Assembly: GCA_905183005.1 (NCBI GenBank) | Contig: CAJJDO010000014.1 | Coordinates: forward strand, 497,281-561,280 | Origin: Paramecium pentaurelia | Lineage: Eukaryota; Ciliophora; Oligohymenophorea; Peniculida; Parameciidae | Direction: 5' to 3' | DNA: 64,000 bases | Shown here: in pieces, positions 37,361 to 49,147 of the stretch | How positions within the stretch are numbered: position 1 is the stretch's first letter | Layout: the number at the start of each line of letters is the position of its first letter | Program-made: the position numbers and the translations under genes | The notes under the pieces: generated by a model | Database searches by the model: none | The model's input: the letters and a program-made list of their open reading frames with translations, nothing else | What the model was told of the DNA's origin: nothing

Positions 37361-38814
37361 ATGTCAGACGAAGAATAACCCCAATGTGATTATCAAAAGT
37401 TCCTTAATTAATTACATACAGTTAAAAAAATGGATGATGTTGAAGTCTTAGATTCAAGTGATGAATTTTAAATGGAAAAAAATGAGACTTAATACAGCTA
37501 ATAAAATATTTACCATTCAGGATTGGATGAATTTGTTATTCCACCTAAAGAACAGGACTCAGTTTCAATAGATACTAAACCATACGAAAGTACATAAATT
37601 GTTAAACCTAAGATTCAACCTGTCTAAGTATGCTGTTTAAATTTTAATTAGTTACCTCCTTTATCTAAAAAGATAAACAAAGCTATAGAAAGAAAATTTT
37701 GTTTTAAAAATGTGGAAATCAATTAATAGTTGTTAAAATATGAGACTGTTTTTTATGAAATTGAAAGTTATATTGATGAAAATGATAAAGCACTTGTTAT
37801 TAGATAATATTCTGATTTTGAATGGCTATTCGAAGAGCTTGTTGAAAACTTTCCAGGTATAATTATACCTTCGATTCCTTAAAAGAATATGTTAGCTAAA
37901 TTCAATATAACAGGCTATACAAATTCTATTAGATCTTAGCGATAAAAAGGACTTGAGGAATTTTTAAGAAAATGTTTAAGTCATGTTTAATTGAAGGATT
38001 GTGAAATAATTGAAAAATTTATGACATTATAGGATTAAGACTTTAAAAAACTTGTTTAGAATTATTAAACATAAAAATAATAGAAATTATTTATAAATGT
38101 CAGTAAAAATATGGTAGTAAATGCATTTGGAAAAATTGGAAATATCTTTTTTAGTATTTTTTATTAATTATATATAATCAGATGCATAAAATAATGACAA
38201 CGAAATGGAAAAATATTGCTAAATTGCTGTGTAAGAAATCAATATATAGAAAGTTAAAATTAAGAATATTAAAGATTAATTAGAAAAGACATTTCTTAAT
38301 AAATTTGAATAGAGTAAATAATTTATGAAATTATCTACTTTATTTGATGAAATTTAAAATGATATAGGATATAAAGAACATATGAATTCGAAATGTGAAA
38401 CTATATCATTAGCATTAAGAGATTCATTTACTAATGTTATGCCAATAATCTATACAATTGATGTAATAATATATTGAAAATTAGGCTAGTAATACTTATT
38501 AGATATGGAAGTAGTTTTGAATATTGTCAAATATAGAGCAGATTTATAATAATTGATAACTGATCATGCAGCTGCTTTAACAAGTGCTAAATATACTGTA
38601 TTATATATTATTTATTTAAAAGCCTGAATAATAAGCATTAATATAGACATAATTGAATGATCATTAAAAAAACATGAGTAAATTTGTTGAAAATTTTAAA
38701 GATGAATATGAAAAATTTACAGATTAATACAATAAACATTTTAATAAGATGATGCAGACAGTATTACAAGTGTGGCAACAAATCAATACTCAAATGTAAG
38801 AAACTTGGCTTTGA
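37361..38814 (+). CDS. PX-domain sorting nexin (PX-BAR type)
   Basis: Introns 38154-38181, 38463-38489 and 38598-38622 (28, 27, 25 nt) leave 458 codons; a further in-phase 24-nt intron at ~37628 cannot be excluded. After an acidic N-terminus, a PX domain spans about residues 110-230: FYEIESYIDENDKALVIRQY, SDFEWLFEELVENFPGIIIP, and the closing GLEEFLRKCLSHVQL. The Arg-Tyr-Ser-Asp-Phe centre is the phosphoinositide-binding core, and IIIPSIPQK is the proline loop. The remaining ~210 residues are long helices (KSQQFMKLSTLFDEI; FVENFKDEYEKFTDQYNK) consistent with a BAR dimer. PX-BAR proteins (SNX1/2/5/6, Vps5) shape endosomal tubules, often with retromer. PX is clear; BAR is inferred from helices. 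Confidence 0.85.
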
Positions 38815-39485
38815 ATTTTTTTAATTAAAATAATGAAAGGAACTAATTTAATAGTTAGAATATTAATTATTCAGTTAATTTTCTATATCAATTTTAGATT
38901 TTTTAAAATAATAAAATATACATTTTTTCAATAAATTTATTTAGAAATATGTCTTCACTTCTTTAAAATGTTTTAAATCTATTGAAATTATATATTGTTT
39001 TTGTTTATTTTAACAACTTATTAATAAAAAAGTAAAAAATAAATTTGGATTATTTAAATTATAATTAAAGCCATTAATCCAATTTAATTCTTTTTAAAAA
39101 TCTCTTTTGTGAAATTCTGTAATAAAATATCTGAAATTAAACCTAGCTTATGAATTACCTATATTAAAATACTATATTATTTGAAAACTATGATCTAATA
39201 CTTTATTCATCTAATTTATTACAACATTTATTTTAAGTAATAATATTTTCTTTATTTTCATATAAATAGTATTATTTTTTTTACATGTTTATAAATATTA
39301 TATAAAGTTATCTATAAATTATAGAGCCTGAAATAATTAATTTAAGATGATCTCATTAAGATATACTATATATAATGTGTAATAGGATATCAATTTATTT
39401 AAATATTAAATTAAGTTTGATTGATATTAATATATTAATAAGAGATAATTAATATATAATGATGAACAATTTATTTAGATAATAA
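38815..39485. other. Convergent intergenic, 671 bp
   Basis: Between the stops of the sorting nexin (plus) and the LAMMER kinase (minus). Low-complexity A/T sequence; nothing recognised. Confidence 0.5.
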
Positions 39486-40782
39486 TCAATCTTAGAATAC
39501 CTGTTGAAAAAATTGATGATGAATTAGTCTTTTTAACGGTATTCGTTCTTCAGGATCTAGTCGGAGCATTTTTCTAATTAGATCTATAAATAGGGCATGT
39601 TTAGCTGGTATTAATTCTTCGAAAGTTTTCAATTTCTTAACTCTTTCTATAGCAGAATCACTTGGTGCCACAGAATTCCATTTAAAATATGATCGATGTT
39701 AATCAAAGTACCTCTAATTTCAATAAGTGTACTTTTAATCATAATTGAAGAATGTTTTATATTTGGAATTCTTGAAATGTCGTTAATCCATAGGTCCAAT
39801 AGCTTTTTCTATCATGGCTATATGTTCTAAATCATCTTTATTTTAGAAATACAATTCACCTAAAGTTATTAAATATAATTAATACCAGTATATAATTCTA
39901 ATAAGACACAAGCTATACACCATATATCACTATACTCATTCCATTTTGGATAACCCATAATCACTTCAGGAGCACGATATTATCTTGTGTTTATGATAGT
40001 ACTATGATATTCATAATCAAAGGTAGCACCTCCAAGATCAATAATTTTTACAATTTCTCTTTCAGGAACCCAAATTCTAAATTTAATGGAATATAAATTA
40101 TTACTGTTTTCCTTTGAAGGGAATAAGTTTATATTCACAATTAGTAGTTAATATATTTTCAGGTTTGAGGTCAGTATGAGTAATTTAATTTTGATGAAGA
40201 AAGGCAACAGAGGTGATAATCTATTTGGCAAAGGATTACACATATTTCATAGGAAAACCAATGTAATTATTCTATTTTATTATGTCATATAATGATTTCC
40301 CTAACTTAATGATTATTTTAGAAATACCCTCTCAAAAACCATGAAATAATTTTCATATCTTTCAAACGATGTAAAGAGTCTCACAATATTAAATGCTCCA
40401 CTTTTATCCTTATCTTAAATATACCACAATATTTTAGTTTCGATTTTGGCTGATTCAATGTACCTTTCTACAGCCCTTATGCACTTTTAAATCCAAATAA
40501 TATTACTTTCATGGCATAATAATTATTATTAGTAGTATTACAAGTCTTAACTTCTAAAACACGACCAAAGGTGCCATCTCCTAAAAATCGTGTGATCACA
40601 AATTATCCTGCTTTTATTTTCATGCCTATTTGATATTCAAAATGGCCAGCATCTTAATCCTCTTTCTTTTTGTTTTTTCTTCTTTATTATTTTTTGTGAG
40701 AGTATCTTGAAGAAGATGATGAACTTGAAGATGATGATCTCGATGAAGATCTTGAAGATGAGGAACTAGATGAGGAGCTCAT
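39486..40782 (-). CDS. LAMMER/CLK-family dual-specificity protein kinase
   Basis: Five introns (23, 23, 28, 26, 21 nt) give 391 residues. The protein opens with about 27 residues of Ser with Arg (MSSSSSSSSSRSSSRSSSSS). Kinase motifs in order: GDGTFGRV glycine loop, YYAMK with the ATP-site lysine, HTDLKPENIL catalytic loop, IIDLGGATFDYEYH as DFG-equivalent (DLG, as in CLKs), TRQYRAPEVIMG and SDIWCIACVLLELYTG. The diagnostic LAMMER box is present in degenerate form as EHIAMIEKAIGP (EHLAMMERILGP in CLK/Doa). These kinases phosphorylate SR proteins and control splicing. The neighbour across the divergent promoter encodes an RS-tailed protein. Identification is strong; substrate link is inference. 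Confidence 0.9.
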
Positions 40783-41319
40783 TAAAAAATAAATAAATTA
40801 ATTAATTATTTGATTATCATTCTAATTTTGGGATTATATCCTACTAAGTATTATTAATCATATATCTTATTCATTCTAATTTATTCTTATGAATCAAAAT
40901 CCATTTTATTATTACTAATAATTAATTAAATCTCTTTAATCTAAGAGTATTTTCATTAATTATACATTTATATTCTCATCTTAAAATATATTAAACTACT
41001 AATTATTTGTATTTATAAATGTATATTAAAGAAAAATTAACTTTATTTCTATTTATTTAACTATAAGGTTTTGTCTTATTTATTTTATATTTTAATTTAA
41101 AAAGTAATGTATACATTTAGAAAATTGTAATATTATATTAAAAAAATAGATTTTAAATGAAAACACTTCAATGATCATTAAATAATGTTATTAAATTATA
41201 AATAATAAATACAATTTCTAATTCATTAATGATAGTATTTTTAAGGATAACTATTTAGAATTTGTTAATTCTATATTTATTAAAATAAATAAAAATTTTA
41301 TATAATTTATTTTAAATTA
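40783..41319. promoter_or_regulatory. Divergent promoter region, LAMMER kinase / RS-tailed protein
   Basis: 537 bp separates the two starts. It is AT-rich with T-runs and A-runs; no known binding site recognised. Its only supportable role is that both genes must be transcribed outward from it. Confidence 0.5.
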
Positions 41320-42585
41320 ATGTCAAAGAAAAGAAAGAATAGTTCATCCTCATCATCATCCTCGTCTTCATCTTCCTCTCCTGAGAAAAAGATCTTTGTT
41401 AACCAATGTGACAAGTATAAGGAAGATAGATAGTCTGAAATTAGAATACATTTCTATTTCAAAGATTTGTACATTGGAGGATTACAAGAAGATGAATTTT
41501 TGTTTTATTTACATGGAAGAATATAAAAGGCTGTAAGAATCTCTCTTTCTAAAAGAGGGTCCATGCGATTTGTTACAAATTAGTTCAATTAATAAGGAAA
41601 CATAAACAATTGATGTAGCTGTGGGATTCAAATATGATGACGATGCACTCAAAGTTTATTAAGGAAAAGTCTCCGTAAAAACAAAAGATAAACTTACGCC
41701 CATCTTATCAAAAGTCTACACTGAAATGTTAAAAGAACAAGGACATATAGTGAAAGAATAATAGAGTGATTTTCGTAAGTCTCAATAGAAAGAATTGTCT
41801 CGTGAAAAGGAGAAACCATCATAATATATGCCAACATATAATTGTATAAATAACACCAATTTAGATAATATATCAAAGGAATAATTATACATCTTTGGAG
41901 TTCCTAAAGAATTTACTGTAGAGGAATGTATAACTGAGATTAAGCAGATATATGACTTAGTTGTTAAGCCTGAGGGAATTTTTAAATCTGAGAAGATTGG
42001 AGACATTACATATGAATATTTGGAATTGCAAGTGGAAAGAATACCTTGTCAATAGATTCTGAAGAAATTGCCATTGGTATTAAAGAATATCTCTTTACTA
42101 TGTATATAAAAGAAAAAGCGAACAGATTCTTTTAATGATGTATTGAAACTTTAATAAGTGATCTTAAGTGGCAAAGTGAATTTATCATAAGTCTATAATC
42201 ATATGAATGGAATAGGAGGTGTATTATTTCATTAAATTAGGTAATTATATATATAATTATATTAAATAGTGAATAAAAGTATTGCATAATGATGCAAAGT
42301 GAATAATCAGTGATTGATTTAAAGTTACCTTGTAGTATAGAAATTCAAAAAGTTTAATGTTAATTAAGTCAAACTTCTGATTTTACATTACAAATGGGAA
42401 GACCTAATTTGAATGATACTACATATTATAAGATTTAAGAGTTTAAAAAGAAACAAGAAGAAATGAAATTGGCTCGTTTGCATTCTAGTTCTAGTTCGAG
42501 TTCAAGTTCTAGTTCTAGTTCCAGTTCTAGAAGTAGAAGTAGAAATAAAAAGAAGAAGAAACATCATCACAAAAAAAAGTATTGA
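41320..42585 (+). CDS. Ser-rich protein with C-terminal RS tail, probable splicing/RNA factor
   Basis: Introns 41533-41557 (25 nt) and 42241-42269 (29 nt) give 403 residues. Start MSKKRKNSSSSSSSSSSSSS followed by PEKK. The middle has two globular stretches, including LYIFGVPKEFTVEECITEI, whose alternation of hydrophobic strand and helix recalls an RRM or similar small fold, but no RNP motif is clear. The end is a run of ~14 Ser, then RSRSRNKKKKKHHHKKKY: a short RS/basic tail. RS tails are phosphorylated by SRPK and LAMMER kinases. Gene position opposite a LAMMER kinase supports a role in RNA processing. Exact family not recognised. Confidence 0.65.
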
Positions 42586-42654
42586 GGTTTTATATATAAA
42601 TATATTGATCTTTAATTATTTTTTTGAATTTAATTACATTATATATTTTTTATT

Positions 42655-44045
42655 ATGAAAATATTATTAGTTAATGCATTTGCTCCAACACCAAAAGGAT
42701 AAAAATAATTTTTAGATTTCCGCTATATTGTTTAAAAAGCCTTTATTAATTATGTATTATTTGTGATATAAATAGTCTGAAGTTCCAGATTAAGAGATGG
42801 AATATATAGTAAGGGATTTTTCATCCATTTCTGATTTCTTATATGAAATTTAAAGTTCTTATGTGAATCAAAATGCTGTTCAGTATAAGTATAATCATAA
42901 TAAGAGCATTTAATTCATTTGATATAATATTTATAGCAGGAAGTGGAACTACATTACCATGGTCACAATAGATGGAAAAGATATTAGTATTATAAAGAAT
43001 GTGCATCAAAATTAATAAATATTTATTTGCATGTGGTTGTGGAATGATGGGTTTAGTATTTCTTTCAGCATCTAATTTTGATAGAACTGTTTATTTTACA
43101 AATGATGAATTACATCCTTAAAAATACTTTATAGAGAAAAGCACTGGTGATATATTTGTATATCATCCTGATACAAAAACATGGTAACCTAAAAGTAATG
43201 CAGGATTGCATAATAATAAAGCAGCCCAAGAGTTTCAAACTTTAGGAAAATACATCCTCAAAGCTCCTATTTATCGTCCATTTAAAAATATTGAAGTATA
43301 TGCTAGCAAAAGTAATGAAATCATTGTACATATAAAATCTTCTCATATAAATCATTACATTTTTGAAGGTGTTAAAAGTTAATCCTTTGTTGCCACTACA
43401 TCTTCAAAATGGGATGTTCATTCATTTTCTTTTCCTTCTATTGAAAGAGCATTTACAATATTAGCAGAATCTGATAGAGGTCCAATCATTATTGAATATG
43501 GCTCCTATATTTTAGCTACTTTATTTGATATTTCATTAAATTATGAAGCAACTACATAGATTATTGCTAATTTTATTAAAACAACAGTAGATAAGATAAA
43601 AGGAGGAGCAAAAATTTAAGAATAATCATAAGGAGTTTATATAGGGAAAAATAAATTTAAAGCTAAAAGAAATCTAAAAATTGAATTACTCTATCGATCA
43701 GCTCCTAATTCCCCTGAACATTCATAATAATAATCATTCAAACATAGTGGTTTTGCTGTTAAAAAATCTTAATAAATATTTACTTCATAAAATTTCATTT
43801 CACCTCACAGTTTTCATTAATCTCCATAAATGATGAAGAAACTACCATTAAATAAAAAGTTGAGAAATTTGAAATTAGAATAAGCTGAATAAGAATAATA
43901 AACTTTTTAAACCCCTTAATCTTGTATGACGAGAAATGAAATTATTAAACTCCTCCATCCTTCTTTAGATATGGAATTCAGTTCTTTCTGGATTCCTGGT
44001 TAACAAACTAAATTATCCAATACTATTAAATCAAAAAGAAAATGA
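42655..44045 (+). CDS. Class I glutamine amidotransferase-like (GATase1-like) protein
   Basis: Introns 42754-42775 and 42883-42904 (22 nt each) leave 449 codons. N-terminus MKILLVNAFAPTPKGQKQF is the first strand of a Rossmann-like fold; FDIIFIAGSGTTLPW is the next strand, and YLFACGCGMMGLVFLSA is a nucleophile elbow with Cys in the place used by GATase1, DJ-1/PfpI and related enzymes. A later WDVHSFSFPSIERAF and GPIIIEYGSYILAT could supply the His and Glu of a triad. The last ~150 residues are a Gln/Lys/Ser-rich tail without domain. Glutaminase activity or scaffold role cannot be told apart. It starts 69 bp after the RS-tailed gene on the same strand. Confidence 0.6.
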
Positions 44046-45177
44046 CTTTATTATTATTATATATTTATTTCTTTAGAAATTTAAATAACTAATTTATTAC
44101 CTATTATTATTTTATTGCATCTATATAAGTGTTTATTGATTTAAAATACAATCTTAAATGATAGAATATTTTGTAAATATTTCTGGTTTTAAAAAAAATA
44201 ATATTTTCATTGTTTTTATAAATTAAAATCAATCATTTACTCAATTATAAAGTGATTAAAAAAAATAATCATAATTAATAAGCTTTAAATGATCAATTTC
44301 TATAAAAGACGCTTATTATAAATAAATTGGAGGAACTTAATATTCAGAAATGGATTTATAAAAAAGTAATTTAGAATTCGGAAATTATTAAAATAAATAT
44401 TTTTATCCCCTGCTTATTTACTTTTATCAGATAACTTTAAAAACTAGATGAAGAATTAGAAGAGTCAATTATTATAAAATATTAGAAGGCATTTTATTTT
44501 TTTAGTTAATACTCATAATTTACTTTTTATTAATGTCTACAAAGGATTTATTTTAATATAAATCAATATATTAAATATCAAATCGTGCTTAAAAGAAAAT
44601 TAATTAATATTAAAATATTAAGTTCCTTATAATAACTTAAAACATAATTATTAAATAATATAAATTAATTTAAATCTTCTACTTTAAATTATGGATTAAA
44701 ATTTTTTTATTTTTCTTTTTGATCAACTTCACAAAATTCATTCTTTAAATCGTAATTTAACCTTAAATCTATGCATATTTTAGGCTATATTTTTTAAATA
44801 TATTGCGATTTAAAATTATTTTGTTATGGACTTCAAAACCTTCATTTTTTAATATACTATAAGAATATCTTACCCTTGTTTTGTTTTATATCATGAAAGA
44901 AGTAAAGGTACATTTATTATAATATAATTCCTATATAAAAATTACTGAATTTTTTTTAATTTATTATTAGCTGTGTATTCTTTTTTATAAGAAAATAAAA
45001 GAAAAATTGAAGTAGTTGTAATTAGATATCCAATAAGATTATATTTATTATAGAATTTGCATTAATTTAGGTTTAAAAATGGTATAAAAAATGTTTGACA
45101 TAAAAATATAATTGTATTAATCATTTAGAAATTTAAAGTAATATATAATATCTCAAGAGAAAATATTAAATTAAAGA
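44046..45177. other. Intergenic, ~1.1 kb
   Basis: Extremely AT-rich, with many A/T homopolymers. Short fragments of open frame occur but none is protein-like over more than about 40 codons. No repeat or RNA gene recognised. Confidence 0.5.
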
Positions 45178-45399
45178 ATGAAAAAATAATATATAAGCAT
45201 TGAATATGATGACAATAACATACACCCAGTTAATGATAATTATAACTTAAAATTCAAAGATATTTTACTTTAATACATTAATTGGAATAAGAGTGTTATC
45301 TGTGCAAAAAAGCATTTAAAATTTTGTTAACAAAAATTAATTATTAAAAAGGAAAATTTTTTCATTAATTAAAATTATTATTATTGGAGGTTGTCATGA
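45178..45399 (+). CDS. Candidate small ORF (73 aa), weak
   Basis: ATG at 45178, stop TGA at 45397-45399. It reads MKKQYISIEYDDNNIHPVND, then a Lys/Cys/aromatic mix ending NQNYYYWRLS. The composition is more varied than in surrounding noise, and glutamine appears as TAA. No motif, no intron, no family recognised. In this AT-rich spacer such a frame can occur by chance. Confidence 0.25.
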
Positions 45400-45529
45400 T
45401 TTTTTAAATATATGATGATTAATATTTGAATAAAATAAGTATAAAATAAATGGATAAACAAAGAAAAAGTATTCACATCTCTCAATCAAGATCTAAATGG
45501 GTTTCTAAGCTAAGGAAAATCTAGTTGTC

Positions 45530-46797
45530 TCAATCTACAATATTAATAATAAATTACTGTGTGCATAGATCTTCTATCTAAAATTATTCTTCTTCAAAAT
45601 ATGAATGTTATAAACAGGTTGAAGCACTGGGTCTGTATTTAACTACAGATATCATTGATTACAATAATTCTAAAGCATTGAGATTACAGATTTATGATAA
45701 TGAAATAATGCTATTTCTATTCAAAATCAATAATTCTGAAGCTTTGGTTGATTTAGGTGTCTAATATAGTTTTTTTCCTGTCAATAAAGCATGGAATACA
45801 CAGCCTAAACTATAAATGTCACATAATTCATTATATTGATTCATGTTTAAAATTTCTGGGGCTATATATCCAGGAGTTCCACATCTTTAATAGGAAAACA
45901 TCTCATTATCAATGAATGCTGAGTACCCAAAGTCCATAATTCGAATTGAATTTGGATCATTTTTTCTCAGTAACATTATATTGTCTAATTTTATATCTCT
46001 ATGCATAATTCCAAGTTTATGGAGATGATTAAGTCCTATTAATAATTTTCTCATCATTTCTTGAGTAACTAATTCTGGCAAATTTAAATCATTCTCAATT
46101 AGATATTCATAGAGTGTTCCACCTTTACAATGATGCATAGTATAAATAACTGATTGATCACATATGAAAATTTATTGGGCTCCTAAAAGATATTGATGAG
46201 GATTGTAAGATAATTTCATATAAATCTTAGCCTCACTCATTACAAAAGACTAAATTAGTTGGAATTAATACATTATGATCAGAATCAACATGTTTATTTT
46301 TTGGAAACTTCACTTATTTAGCTACTACAATCTCTTCTGTTAATATATTTTTACAGATCATAATCTATATTAGAATAATGGAAATTACTTCGACATTTTT
46401 ATGAGATTTAATTACCTCTAATTTCTGGTAAAACTATTTAAAATTTCTATAGTATGCTTTTCCATTAAGTTTGTTTTGTAAACCTTGTAAGATCTCTGGT
46501 TTTTCATAATACACAATTCTTTAATTATATTTTGTGTCATACACCATCATCTCTGTGATTATGTTGTTCCTAAATAATATAAGTATGATACTCATAATGC
46601 CATTTGATTTGGCAGTCCATTGAAGTCAAATCAAATTTTCTATCTATGAAATTCAGACCTTCTCTCTAAGTAAAATATAATTAAACTCATACTTTATTTA
46701 TGATGAGAAAATTTTCCATTAAATAAGCAAATCTCTATTCAATCCCATTATTTTGCTTTTTCAAAAGTGATGTTGTATAATATACATTATTGCTCAT
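45530..46797 (-). CDS. Serine/threonine protein kinase with novel N-terminal region
   Basis: Three introns (27, 22 and 25 nt) leave exactly 398 codons (397 aa). Kinase motifs: IVVAKQVKF with the ATP-site lysine, TMHHCKGGTLYEYL hinge, HLHKLGIMHRDIKLDNIML catalytic loop, IRIMDFGYSAF (DFG), CGTPGYIAPEIL (APE) and DIYSLGCVFHALLTGK. A glycine loop is not evident. The ~170 residues before it (FIDRKFDLTSMDCQIKWHYE and VYDTKYNQRIVYYEKPEILQ) look like beta strands ending in a helix, reminiscent of a PH-like fold, which I infer only from pattern. Subfamily looks CAMK/ULK-like. Glycine-loop absence may mean altered nucleotide binding or a wrong exon choice. Confidence 0.8.
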
Positions 46798-48161
46798 AGT
46801 AAAAAGATATAGATATTAAATAATCAATAAATGTAAGAAATTTGTTACTATAAAAACACTGAGTTTTAAGTAATTTCTTTTTCAATAATAAAATAATCAG
46901 ATATGCTGGATTAAATTTGATAATATGAAATATTGTTTAATATAAGTTATTATTTTTTGATTAAATTAATTAATATTAGTATTACATAATCGTTTGATTT
47001 CTGCTGGAATTTGCCTGTTTTATAACAACAGAAATTATTTTAGCGATCTTTTTTTACTTTTCCAAAATAGAAATTCAGCTTTTCTAAAATTTATTTTGAA
47101 ATAAAAAAAAAATAATTAAATTTGATAAAAATATTTTAGAAAATTTACATATTTTATAAATTAGAATCAAAATTATAAATAAATCAATTTTTATATGAGT
47201 AATAAAAAGAAAAAAATGTTAATTTGTTTCTCAATAATTGTTTTAATAAACCCTTTTAAATTATATTATTGATATCAAACTTAAAATTCATATGTGTAAT
47301 AATTATTGATATTTTTTAGTATCATATTATTAAAATTATTATTCTATTGATATATTATTATATATACATTTATTTATTTTAAGTATAATATAAATAAAAT
47401 TTAAATCTAATTTATTTCATATTCTGATTTGATGATTCAAATTTAATGAATATCTAAATTTTAACATTAAAAATTCATAGTTAACCTATCTATGGTAACT
47501 ATTTTTAATTATTTGTCTAATATGATATTCTCCAAGACTTTATATTATTCTAATATAATCATAACTTTTCATTTTAAACAAATTCAAAGTACAAATATTC
47601 TAACATAAAATACACCTTTTAATGCTACAATTAGTAAATTAAAAATACTATTACTTGATTTCATTCTTTATACAATTTAATTTTACATTCCGAATTAGTT
47701 AATTATCGTCAAGAACTTAAATTAGCTATATATGTTTTGATATAAGTCTTATGAAGTACTTGTTAAATATTCAAATAAAGATGGAATAAAAAAGTGAATA
47801 AATTTAAGATTAGAAATAATGAAAGAGTAATAAAATTATTTAGACTGAGGAATTTTATCAAAATTATCAATATAGAATTTATCAACGTAGAGTGATAAAT
47901 TGATTAGAAAAGTTAATGTTTTCTTCATATAGCAATTAACTCATATCTTTATTTATTTATCAAAAAGACTATGTATTAAATGAGTTCCTAAATCAGAGAA
48001 ATAAGATAAAATATTTTTAAATAAAAACCAATAAAAATTCTTAGGTAATCATGAACTTTTAGACTATTTCTTTTATGATGATGTAATACTAAATAGCTAA
48101 AATAAAGATATAAACTTATTTAAAGAGATCATTAATAATAATAATAATAATAGTAATAATA

Positions 48162-48212
<51 letters not shown>

Positions 48213-48364
48213 CTTTTTTATAAAGCAATATTGGATTATATTTTATTGATGAGAATAAAAATAAACATAAATTTTAAATTCATAAATATATTAGAATTAC
48301 TATTAAATTTCTTAAGTAATAAATTCAATATATATATTTTATAATTAAAAGAAATTAATTAATA
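46798..48364. other. Gene-poor interval with hairpins and AAT microsatellite
   Basis: 1.57 kb before RRP36. It holds the kinase promoter, two small hairpins (46997-47035, 47477-47502), a long AAT tract (48134-48211) and an open but ATG-less plus frame from about 47985 to 48360 that reads like protein on both sides of the Asn run. I list that frame as a finding, not a gene. Confidence 0.5.
48134..48211 (+). repeat. (AAT)n microsatellite
   Basis: About 26 triplets of AAT with three AGT interruptions. If translated in the open plus frame it is a poly-Asn tract with a few serines. Confidence 0.95.
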
Positions 48365-49052
48365 ATGGATGAAGAATTACAAGTAAATTTTCTATGGATT
48401 AACAAAGATTAAACAATAATTGTCATAAGTACCATTCCACACATTATTGGGTTTTGAGAAGGAAATGAAATCTCAATAATAATCTAAAACCTAAATAAAG
48501 GATTAAGAATTGCCAAAGAAAATCAAAGGAGGGTATGTATTAGAATTATTATTAATATAAAGTCCTGAAGTTAGAGATGCAAGAAAACCTTTGCCAAAGA
48601 TTTATAATAAACCTTAGAAAAAATAAGAACAACGAGATCCAAGATTTGATTAAACATCTGGTGAATTAAGTTTAACCAAATTTTATAAATCTTATAATTT
48701 TATTGGAAAAATGAAAACAAATGAAATATAAGTCTTAAAAAAATAATCTGAAAAGCTTGATCAAGAATCTAAATAAAAAATTAAATAAATAATTGGAAAA
48801 TAGAAAGATGAGATAATTAAATAAGAATAGTATTTGAAAAAATAATAAGCAGTTTCTAAATTAAAGAAAAAGAATTATCATCCTAAATAAAGTAAATCAT
48901 ATTTTTATTATTTAGGTGTAATAAAATAAGAATTATTGAAATAAAAGTTTGATTAACTTGAAGCAACTGGAAAGTTGGATGCATATATGAAATAAAAAAA
49001 GAAATCAATATCAAAGAAACTTGATTTTGCATCTAAAAAAATAAAAAAATGA
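48365..49052 (+). CDS. RRP36: rRNA-processing protein RRP36
   Basis: One 25-nt intron (48383-48407); 220 residues. RRP36 hallmarks: RDPRFDQTSGELSLTKFYKS YNFI near the middle, then a Lys/Gln coiled-coil, and a basic C-terminus with LLKQKFDQLEATGKLDAYMK followed by KKKSISKKLDF. This is the order and spacing of the RRP36 family, a component of the small-subunit processome needed for early cleavages of pre-rRNA in the nucleolus. The N-terminal PFHTLLGFEKE also resembles the family's first helix. Length is close to other small homologues. No regulatory signal seen. Confidence 0.9.
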
Positions 49053-49147
49053 TATATATATAATATATAAATGAAACATCCCTGAATTAGGGATTATTTA
49101 AAGAAATTCTATTATATATAAATAATATTTAAAGTAAAAAACAAGAA

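Noticed and set aside
41694..42006. Two overlapping minus-strand ORFs
   Set aside because: Antisense to the RS-tailed protein gene, whose plus frame is open with matching introns.
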